Below are positions 1 to 5,024 of a stretch of 5,024 nt of DNA, piece after piece. The stretch lies in assembly GCA_028817755.1 (NCBI GenBank), contig JAPPPA010000008.1, positions 1 through 5,024 of the forward strand, written 5' to 3'. A model generated the notes under the pieces. The model did no database searches and had not been told where the DNA came from. It was given only the letters and a program-made list of their open reading frames with translations. The first letter of the stretch is position 1. Every line of letters starts with the position of its first letter. Both the position numbers and the translations under genes were made by a program. The stretch is from Gammaproteobacteria bacterium. Its GTDB lineage: Bacteria; Pseudomonadota; Gammaproteobacteria; JAPPPA01.

Positions 1-529
1 CGAATTCCACGGCTTTGTGTTCCATTTCTTCTACTGCGTGCCAGGCCATCATGGCGCGTACGCGTTCATCGGCACCAGCTAGCACTTCTTTTCGGGCAAA
101 GAACACATCAGCCATCATGGCGGTGAAATGTTCAAACGCCGCGGTTAAGGCAACGTTATAGCTGGCGGAATAACGGCGTAGACGGATCTCGGTGATTTTC
201 TTGGTGTAACCGGTCAGCGATTTCACCGGCACACCTTGGCGCGCTAGGCGGTCGTTAAAGTCGGTATGCACGCGGCCGTGTTGGCCTTCTTGGTGGGAGA
301 AGTCTTTCACCTCTTCCAACATTTCTGGATCGGCAATGTCTTTGCGGAAGGCATTCACCGAGGCAATAAAGTAGCGCTCGCCGTCTGGAAACGTCGCTTG
401 CACAGCATCCATTAAGCGCGTTTGGAACGGGTCGCCCGCCGCCCAATATTTGGGAATGTCGTCCGATTTAAAACCAAAGTCCAAGTTCATTCGCACTTGG
501 ATGGGTTCTTTATGTACCAAGTTGGTCAC
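1..529 (-). CDS. PF10118-type 'predicted metal-dependent hydrolase', ferritin-like motifs, copy A (3' end missing)
   Basis: The first 176 residues are present; the gene runs off the left edge. It begins with GTG (527-529), preceded by AGGAGA at 535-540, whose GGAG core lies 6 bases before the start; the next in-frame ATG is codon 14 and has no comparable site. The protein aligns without gaps to the product of 2141-3022, identical at about 121 of 176 residues by hand count, including DAVQATFPDGERYF, QEGQHGRVH, TAAFEH and EEMEHKAV. The family (PF10118/COG3687) is annotated as a metal-dependent hydrolase, but the spacing E51, E81xxH84, E133, E168xxH171 is that of a four-helix di-iron carboxylate protein. 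No signal peptide is visible, so it is probably cytoplasmic. It lies 60 bases downstream of the monooxygenase gene and is probably co-transcribed with it. Family assignment is firm; the reaction is unknown. Confidence 0.9.
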   Translation of the reverse strand, partial: MTNLVHKEPIQVRMNLDFGFKSDDIPKYWAAGDPFQTRLMDAVQATFPDGERYFIASVNAFRKDIADPEMLEEVKDFSHQEGQHGRVHTDFNDRLARQGVPVKSLTGYTKKITEIRLRRYSASYNVALTAAFEHFTAMMADVFFARKEVLAGADERVRAMMAWHAVEEMEHKAVEF

Positions 530-534
530 GATGC

Positions 535-540
535 TCTCCT
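535..540 (-). promoter_or_regulatory. Ribosome binding site supporting a GTG start for copy A
   Basis: AGGAGA on the minus strand, with its GGAG core 6 bases before GTG 527-529. It is the strongest ribosome site in the window and decides for GTG over the in-frame ATG at codon 14. Confidence 0.75.
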
Positions 541-589
541 ACTTTTTTATAAATCCAGTGTAGTAATCACGAACTAAAGCACCAAGCCT

Positions 590-2122
590 TTAGGCTGCTT
601 CTACGCCGACGTTACTTTCCAAAATTTCGTTATTTGTTTCGTTGCTTTCAACGCGGCTATAAGTGAGCGCTGAATGCGTAACACGGCCAAGCTTGAGCTG
701 CACGGCGTCACTTAAGTAATCACCTAGCGCCGCCCACGGCTTTTTGTCGCCTTCCATTGGGCGTACATGTGCGCCACGCAACACATAGCCTGGCTCGTTA
801 TCTTTTTGCGGTTTATTGCGTGCTGCGCTACCCGCATTGGCCGTCACTACGTCTGCGCCGCTGTCATCCATGTGCTTCACCACCCGTAGAAAGTGGTCGG
901 TCACAATGTCGGCTTTCAATGTCCAAGAGGCATTGAAATAGCCATTGATGTGTAGAAAGTTAGGCACACCTTCAAACATCATGCCCTTGTATAGCATCAG
1001 CTCGTTCACTGCTACCGGCGCGCCATCTACTTTGACCTCGGCCCCACCAAAAGCCAGCAGCTCTAGGCCAGTCGCGGTAATGATGATGTCAGCGTCTAAA
1101 TGCTTGCCCGATTTCAGTTGAATACCGGTCTTATCGAAGGTTTCAATGCCATCGGTCACAACCGAGGCTTTACCATCCACGATTGCCTTGAATAGATCAC
1201 CATTCGGCACCGCACATAAACGCTGTTCCCAAGGGTTATAACGCGGCTCAAAATCGGCCATATCGGCCTTGCCTTTTAAGCGTGATTTCACACCGCCCAG
1301 TAGAAAACGACGCACCATTTTCGGCCAACGGCCAGCGGCGTTATACAGCGCACGGCCTAGCAATACATTACGTACGCGCGAGATAGCAAACACCCAGCTT
1401 ACAGGCATAACTTTGCTCATCCACACGTACACCGGGTCCACTTCCGGCACCGAGATCACGTAGGTAGGCGACCGCTGCAACATGGTGACTTGAGCGCCTT
1501 TATTGGCCATATTTGGTACTAAGGTAACCGCCGTTGCGCCACTGCCAATCACCACCACGTTTTTGCCTTGGTAGTCCAAATTCTCCGGCCAAAACTGTGG
1601 ATGAACAATGTCACCTTCAAATGCATCGCGGCCAGCGAACTCTGGCGTATAACCTTTTTTGTGGTTGTAGTAACCCGTGCCATTCACAATGAACTGCGCA
1701 CTAATACGCGTGGTTTCACCGCTTTCAATGTCTTTGCTGGTCACTGTCCAGCGCCCTGCTTTAGAACACCACTCCACCTGCTCAATTTCCGTTTTAAAAC
1801 GAATATTGGGGATTACGTTGTGCTCTTCTGCCGCCTCAGTCACATAGGCTTTAATCGACGGCCCGTCGGCCAGCAGCTTAGGGCTTTTCCAGGGCTTAAA
1901 GCTGTAGCCGAACGTGGTCATATCTGAGTCTGAACGAATACCCGGATACTTAAACAAATCCCAGGTGCCGCCAATCGCTTCGCGGCGTTCTAGCACGGTA
2001 TAAGACTTATCTGGCATTGCCCGATTTAGACGGCAAGCCGCGCCAATGCCGGACAAGCCCGCGCCCAAAATAACTATGTCGTACTGGGCATCATATTGAG
2101 CATCGTAATTTGCGGTATTCAT
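590..2122 (-). CDS. Flavin-containing / Baeyer-Villiger monooxygenase, EthA/AlmA-like
   Basis: This 510-residue protein is a class B flavoprotein monooxygenase, which uses FAD, NADPH and O2 to insert oxygen into ketones or aldehydes or to oxidise heteroatoms. Visible motifs: FAD Rossmann GAGLSG (20-25); GGTWDLFKYPGIRSD (51-65), fitting the Baeyer-Villiger pattern [AG]GxWxxxx[FY]P[GM]xxxD; FEGDIVHPQFW (168-178), an exact FxGxxxHxxxW fingerprint; NADPH Rossmann GSGATA (193-198); and ATG (349-352 region). The stretches YPGIRSDSDMTTFGY and KADMADFEPRYNPWEQRLC resemble mycobacterial EthA and Acinetobacter AlmA (long-chain alkane use) from memory; length fits (about 490-500). ATG at 2120-2122 is preferred because GGAG (2129-2132) sits 6 bases ahead; a TTG at 2134 in the same frame overlaps that site. 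It follows the upstream gene by 18 bases. The N-terminus has a DAQY tandem repeat. Substrate is not determinable; ketone, aldehyde or alkane-derived lipid is plausible. Confidence 0.95.
   Translation of the reverse strand: MNTANYDAQYDAQYDIVILGAGLSGIGAACRLNRAMPDKSYTVLERREAIGGTWDLFKYPGIRSDSDMTTFGYSFKPWKSPKLLADGPSIKAYVTEAAEEHNVIPNIRFKTEIEQVEWCSKAGRWTVTSKDIESGETTRISAQFIVNGTGYYNHKKGYTPEFAGRDAFEGDIVHPQFWPENLDYQGKNVVVIGSGATAVTLVPNMANKGAQVTMLQRSPTYVISVPEVDPVYVWMSKVMPVSWVFAISRVRNVLLGRALYNAAGRWPKMVRRFLLGGVKSRLKGKADMADFEPRYNPWEQRLCAVPNGDLFKAIVDGKASVVTDGIETFDKTGIQLKSGKHLDADIIITATGLELLAFGGAEVKVDGAPVAVNELMLYKGMMFEGVPNFLHINGYFNASWTLKADIVTDHFLRVVKHMDDSGADVVTANAGSAARNKPQKDNEPGYVLRGAHVRPMEGDKKPWAALGDYLSDAVQLKLGRVTHSALTYSRVESNETNNEILESNVGVEAA
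2078..2107 (-). repeat. Imperfect 12-base tandem repeat encoding YDAQ-YDAQ-YD
   Basis: Codons 6-15 of the monooxygenase read Y-D-A-Q twice and then Y-D. The two full units differ at 3 of 12 bases, all synonymous third positions (TAC/TAT, GCT/GCC, CAA/CAG). The repeat sits just before the first beta strand of the FAD-binding fold (DIVILGAG), in a tail expected to be flexible. Confidence 0.7.
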
Positions 2123-2128
2123 CACCAA

Positions 2129-2132
2129 CTCC
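2129..2132 (-). promoter_or_regulatory. Ribosome binding site fixing the start of the monooxygenase
   Basis: GGAG on the minus strand, 6 bases before ATG 2122. It overlaps the alternative TTG codon at 2132-2134, which therefore cannot use it; the 510-residue form is favoured. Confidence 0.75.
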
Positions 2133-2140
2133 AAGCTGCG

Positions 2141-3022
2141 CTAGTGCGCAGCGGCGTACATGGCTTCTGACGCGGCCATCGGGTCTTGCGACTGGTCGTA
2201 AGTGTTTTTCCAAGCGTCGTAGTTATGTACCGACGGCAATTGGTTGGGGTGGAAACCCGGCTTGTAGTACTTAGCCAGCGCCGGAACCATACGGGTGAAC
2301 ACACCTTTACGCGGACCGAACATCCACACTAAACCGCGTGCATAAAGCGCCAAGCGTTCGCGACGACCAATGCCATCAGACTTCAACATAAACCACGGCA
2401 TGATGAGGGTATTTAGCGTGAACGAGAACAGTGCGTGAGTCATCGCCGTTGTGCGGCGTATATAGCCTACTTTGGCGACCTTTTGCATTACGTCGTAAGC
2501 CACGGCTTTATGTTCCATTTCTTCAATGGCATGCCAAGCAAACATGGCTTTTACGCGCTCATCCGCACCCGCAAGTACGCGTTTTTCTGCAAAAAACAGT
2601 TCGGCCATCATGGCAGTTAAATGCTCAAACGCAGCCGTCATCGCAACGTTGTACTTAGCGGAAAAATACTTCAAACGACGGTTATTGAGCTTCAAAATCA
2701 TGCCCGTCACACGCTTGATATCTAAACCTTGACGTTGCAAGCGCTCGTTAAATTCGGTGTGTACGCGACCATGTTGCCCTTCTTGCATGGCAAAGTCTTT
2801 CACTTCGGCCTTTAATTCAGGATCTTCAATCTGATCTTTAAACGCCATTACGGTGGTAATGAAATAACGCTCGCCGTCTGGAAACGTCGCCTGCACCGCG
2901 TCCATCATGCGGGTGCGGAAGGGATCGCCCGCCATCCAGTACTTAGGAATATCGTCACCCTTAAAACCAAAGTCCAAGCCCATGCGTACTTCGGGGGTTT
3001 CTTTGTATTCTGCGTGCGCCAT
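2141..3022 (-). CDS. PF10118-type 'predicted metal-dependent hydrolase', ferritin-like motifs, copy B (complete)
   Basis: This 293-residue protein belongs to the PF10118/COG3687 family, usually labelled metal-dependent hydrolase; no reaction is established that I know of. Candidate metal ligands are E51 (GERYF), E81xxH84 with H88 (QEGQHGRVH), E133 (AAFEH) and E168xxH171 (WHAIEEMEHK). This is the E...ExxH...E...ExxH order of ferritin-like di-iron proteins, so an oxygenase or oxidase role is possible. Residues about 192-213 are hydrophobic (ALFSFTLNTLIMPWFML) and may contact a membrane or a lipid substrate. The C-terminus ends AMYAAAH. ATG at 3020-3022 is chosen because GGAG at 3029-3032 lies 6 bases before it; the same frame is open to a GTG at 3088, but those extra 22 residues overlap the promoter and ribosome site. 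It is the first gene of the minus-strand operon, 18 bases before the monooxygenase, with a paralogue after it. Confidence 0.93.
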   Translation of the reverse strand: MAHAEYKETPEVRMGLDFGFKGDDIPKYWMAGDPFRTRMMDAVQATFPDGERYFITTVMAFKDQIEDPELKAEVKDFAMQEGQHGRVHTEFNERLQRQGLDIKRVTGMILKLNNRRLKYFSAKYNVAMTAAFEHLTAMMAELFFAEKRVLAGADERVKAMFAWHAIEEMEHKAVAYDVMQKVAKVGYIRRTTAMTHALFSFTLNTLIMPWFMLKSDGIGRRERLALYARGLVWMFGPRKGVFTRMVPALAKYYKPGFHPNQLPSVHNYDAWKNTYDQSQDPMAASEAMYAAAH

Positions 3023-3028
3023 TTCTGT

Positions 3029-3032
3029 CTCC
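3029..3032 (-). promoter_or_regulatory. Ribosome binding site fixing the start of copy B
   Basis: GGAG on the minus strand, 6 bases before ATG 3022. It lies inside the longer open frame that reaches 3088, and so argues for the shorter 293-residue product. Confidence 0.75.
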
Positions 3033-3060
3033 AAAGATCTCAATGCGTTAATTTGCTGCA

Positions 3061-3088
3061 AATATAGTAGGCATACACTCGTAGACAA
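3061..3088 (-). promoter_or_regulatory. Sigma70-like promoter for the minus-strand operon
   Basis: Read on the minus strand, TTGTCT (3083-3088, 4 of 6 to the -35 consensus) is followed after 16 bases by TATATT (3061-3066, 5 of 6 to the -10 consensus). Transcription would start near 3054, leaving a leader of about 30 bases that includes the GGAG site before the ATG at 3022. Position and strength fit the first gene of the operon. Predicted by eye only. Confidence 0.5.
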
Positions 3089-3114
3089 ACGAGGTGCAGA
3101 AACGACAAAAAGGG
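3084..3114. promoter_or_regulatory. Candidate AraC-type operator: 20-base-spaced direct repeat
   Basis: Two 11-base elements, GACAAACGAGG (3084-3094) and GACAAAAAGGG (3104-3114), match at 8 of 11 positions and repeat at a 20-base interval, about two helical turns. AraC-family proteins typically bind direct half-sites spaced by about two turns. The first copy overlaps the -35 box of the divergent promoter and the second sits just ahead of the regulator gene, so binding could control both directions. The match is short and could be chance. Confidence 0.3.
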
Positions 3115-3128
3115 ATTATATTGCGACA

Positions 3129-4160
3129 ATGGCAACTGCAATTGATCTCACCGGACTGAGCTTACTCACCCGCGCCACCGCGCTAGGCGGCGGTGATTTT
3201 AATGCCGTGGTTCAGCAGTTAGATATTGGTGTTTCAAACAACAACTACGCGTTCCAACAGCTCTCGGTTGACGACATCAATGCCTTACTGTTTGCTCTAG
3301 AAGCGCAATGCCATCTAAAGCACTATCCGTTTGCCTTTGGCGAAACCTTTAACTTTGACGGCCTGCCGGAAATGTCTGCCTTTGTCGTAAGCGCTAGTAA
3401 CCTGCGTGACGCCGCCCAACTCATCGACTGGATTCCAAAACTGATCCACCCCGCCATACAAATAGACGGTAGCGAGTTTGAGACTCAAGCTCGCACAAGT
3501 CTGAGTTTTTGCCATGCCGACGGTAGCGAAGCCGACATGCCGATCTTTGCGGAAATGATCGCCGCCGTCGTTAAACGCTTTAGTCAGCTCATTGCGCCGC
3601 AAGCCTCGCCAATGATGAGTGTTAGCTTTGCCCATGCGCCGCGCCGCGACATTGAGGCCTATCAGCAATACTTTGGCTGCGACATTCACTTCAACGCCGA
3701 CCGTAACCAAATGCAGTTTGACCCCGCGCTGCTAGACCAACCGCTGCCCGGCAACCTGCCGCCAGTGCACGAACAAGCCGAACAAAGCATTCGCGTAAAA
3801 CTGTTAGATAGCACGCTAAGCGACGGATTTAAAAATCAAATTCAAACTTTGCTAAAGAAAGAATTGCACCTCTTCGGCGAAGGCATTGAAGGCGTTGCGC
3901 AAGTCTTACACATTCATCCACGCAAGCTACAACGCGAGCTAAAAGCCGAAGGCCATCGCTTTTCAGAAGTGCTGGCGCAAACCCGCAAAGCCGTCGCCTG
4001 CGACATGCTTAAACACAGCGACCTAGACGTAGACAGCATTGGCTTTAAACTCGGCTTTGAAGAGCGCCGAAGCTTTACCGCCGCGTTTAAAAAATGGCTC
4101 GGTGAAACACCAACGGCCTACCGCCAAAGCCATCGCACAAGGCCATCACAAGACTCATAA
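3129..4160 (+). CDS. AraC-family transcriptional regulator with N-terminal arabinose-binding-type domain
   Basis: The 343-residue product has the layout of large AraC regulators. An N-terminal sensing domain of the PF12625 type covers roughly residues 20-210, including KHYPFAFGETFNFDGLPE and the AAQLIDWIPKLIHPAIQ stretch. A C-terminal double helix-turn-helix covers about 235-333. The first helix-turn-helix is near 252-271 (GIEGVAQVLHIHPRKLQREL). The second carries the AraC signature IGFKLGFEERRSFTAAFKKW...GETPTAYR (304-332), with the expected G-F...S-F...A-F-K-K-W...P...Y-R residues. ATG at 3129 is preferred: the frame is open back to 2907, but that stretch overlaps the divergent gene on the other strand. 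The start is not certain, since AAGGG (3110-3114) lies 14 bases upstream, longer than usual; an in-frame ATT at 3120 would be closer to it. It is transcribed away from the monooxygenase operon and towards the desaturase-type gene, and probably controls one or both. The effector is unknown. Confidence 0.93.
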   Translation: MATAIDLTGLSLLTRATALGGGDFNAVVQQLDIGVSNNNYAFQQLSVDDINALLFALEAQCHLKHYPFAFGETFNFDGLPEMSAFVVSASNLRDAAQLIDWIPKLIHPAIQIDGSEFETQARTSLSFCHADGSEADMPIFAEMIAAVVKRFSQLIAPQASPMMSVSFAHAPRRDIEAYQQYFGCDIHFNADRNQMQFDPALLDQPLPGNLPPVHEQAEQSIRVKLLDSTLSDGFKNQIQTLLKKELHLFGEGIEGVAQVLHIHPRKLQRELKAEGHRFSEVLAQTRKAVACDMLKHSDLDVDSIGFKLGFEERRSFTAAFKKWLGETPTAYRQSHRTRPSQDS

Positions 4161-4182
4161 ATAAAGAGAAGACACCCCAGCC

Positions 4183-5024
4183 ATGCGCCGCCTTATTCAG
4201 TACAGCCTATACCCCGCCACCATGGCCGCCAGCGTCTATAGCGCCTACCTCATGCTCTATATCCACCAGCTACCGCTTTACAGCATTATGGCGCCGCTCA
4301 CCGCAGCATTCCTACTGGTCGGCGTGATGGAACGCGTAATGCCCTATCGCGCCAAATGGAACACGCCGCAAGAAGACCTAGTCACCGACGCCACCTACAT
4401 TGGCATTAACCTCGCCCTGCGCGAGGCCGCCAATGTTGGTTTTAAACTCGCCCTAATCGCCGCACTCGCCAGCGTTGGCTTTAACAATGCCAGCCTAAAT
4501 ATTTGGCCGACCGAGTGGCACCCGCTGTTCCAGCTGGTTCTAGCGCTACTGGCTTTGGACTTCTTCGAATACTGGTTTCACCGCAGCTCACACAAATTCG
4601 GCTTTCTGTGGCGCTTTCACGCTATTCACCACAGTCCCAAGCGCCTGTACTTCTTTAACGCCGCGCGCTTCCACTTTGTTGACTGGCTAGCACTCGCCGC
4701 GATTGATGTCATTGTGATTATGGCGCTCGGCGCAGACGTCACCCTCGTCGCACTCGCCGTGGTCTTTATCCAAACCCACGGCCTTTTCCAGCACGGCAAT
4801 GTCGACGTCAAACTCGGCTTTTTGAATTACCTGCTCAGCGGCCCAGAGCTGCATCGCTGGCATCACTCCAAACTCATTGAAGAGTCCGACACCAACTTCG
4901 GTAACAACGTCATTGTGTGGGATTTACTGTTCGGCACCTGGTTCTTACCAAAAGACCGCGAAGTAGGCGTTCTCGGCCTCTTTAACCCAGATTATCCGAC
5001 CAGCTTTTGGGGCCAGCTAAAAGC
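4183..5024 (+). CDS. Fatty acid hydroxylase / sterol desaturase family membrane protein (3' end missing)
   Basis: The first 280 residues are present and the frame is still open at the right edge. The protein has the histidine boxes of the integral-membrane di-iron hydroxylase family (PF04116): HRSSH (133-137), HAIHH (146-150), and a third box LHRWHH (223-228), with additional H164, H199 and H204. Such enzymes hydroxylate or desaturate lipid-type substrates at the cytoplasmic membrane using O2. Hydrophobic stretches at about 7-27, 34-49, 72-100, 114-131 and 167-197 fit several membrane passes around the boxes. The start is ATG 4183, 22 bases after the AraC stop; the purine-rich AAAGAGAAGA (4163-4172) upstream is a weak ribosome site, and M14 is a less likely alternative. 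The short gap implies co-transcription with the regulator. Specific substrate (sterol, hopanoid, fatty acid, ether lipid) cannot be told. The C-terminus lies outside the window. Confidence 0.93.
   Translation, partial: MRRLIQYSLYPATMAASVYSAYLMLYIHQLPLYSIMAPLTAAFLLVGVMERVMPYRAKWNTPQEDLVTDATYIGINLALREAANVGFKLALIAALASVGFNNASLNIWPTEWHPLFQLVLALLALDFFEYWFHRSSHKFGFLWRFHAIHHSPKRLYFFNAARFHFVDWLALAAIDVIVIMALGADVTLVALAVVFIQTHGLFQHGNVDVKLGFLNYLLSGPELHRWHHSKLIEESDTNFGNNVIVWDLLFGTWFLPKDREVGVLGLFNPDYPTSFWGQLK

Noticed and set aside
545..592. Possible internal promoter before copy A (TTGGTG, 17 bases, TACACT; also a TATAAA near 547-552)
   Set aside because: Only 3 of 6 and 4 of 6 matches for the first, and no -35 box for the second; co-transcription from the upstream promoter is simpler.
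574..593. Inverted repeat CTAAAG-8 bases-CTTTAG at the end of the monooxygenase gene
   Set aside because: The stem is 6 bp with only two G/C pairs, it includes the stop codon, and no T-run follows on either strand in the needed place, so it is not called as a terminator.
1269..1927. Open frames on the plus strand opposite the monooxygenase (1269-1463 and 1568-1927)
   Set aside because: They lie wholly antisense to a gene with unbroken family motifs, have no good ribosome sites, and their translations show no recognisable domains.
2907..3128. Upstream extension of the AraC frame by 74 codons
   Set aside because: It overlaps the start of the divergent gene and its promoter, has no family resemblance, and the regulator is of normal length without it.
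3315..3710. 131-codon minus-strand open frame inside the AraC gene
   Set aside because: Antisense shadow of a well-supported coding region, with no recognisable motif.
1..5024. Mobile elements, CRISPR arrays, tRNA or rRNA genes
   Set aside because: No transposase, terminal inverted repeats, spaced repeats or RNA-gene signatures were seen; the two similar genes are diverged paralogues, not insertion-sequence copies.

Overview
The window carries a compact, divergently arranged oxidative-enzyme locus. It is about half G+C and tightly packed, with GGAG ribosome binding sites. Protein composition and gene mix (EthA/AlmA-type monooxygenase, PF10118-type proteins, AraC regulator, sterol-desaturase-type hydroxylase) point to a Gram-negative bacterium, most likely a marine or hydrocarbon/lipid-degrading gammaproteobacterium. 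The organism call is inference from gene style only.

Minus strand, read right to left from about 3050 to 1: a 293-residue protein of the family annotated as 'predicted metal-dependent hydrolase' (3022-2141); a 510-residue Baeyer-Villiger/flavin-containing monooxygenase (2122-590), 18 bases further on; and a second copy of the first gene (529 to beyond the left edge), 60 bases after that. All three have a GGAG Shine-Dalgarno exactly 6 bases before the start, and no convincing terminator lies between them, so they look like one operon. The two copies match at about 121 of 176 comparable residues by hand count, without gaps.

Plus strand: an AraC-family regulator (3129-4160), then, 22 bases later, a membrane fatty acid hydroxylase/sterol desaturase family gene (4183 to beyond the right edge). 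The 106-base divergent region (3023-3128) holds a good sigma70-like promoter for the minus-strand operon. A 20-base-spaced direct repeat overlapping its -35 box is a candidate regulator site.

Taken together, the locus reads as a regulated module for oxidising a lipid-like or hydrophobic carbonyl compound: a flavin monooxygenase, a membrane di-iron hydroxylase and a pair of helical proteins of unsettled chemistry. The most notable point is that both 'metal-dependent hydrolase' copies carry the E...ExxH...E...ExxH pattern of ferritin-like di-iron carboxylate proteins, which suggests redox or oxygenase chemistry rather than hydrolysis. The substrate cannot be read from the sequence.
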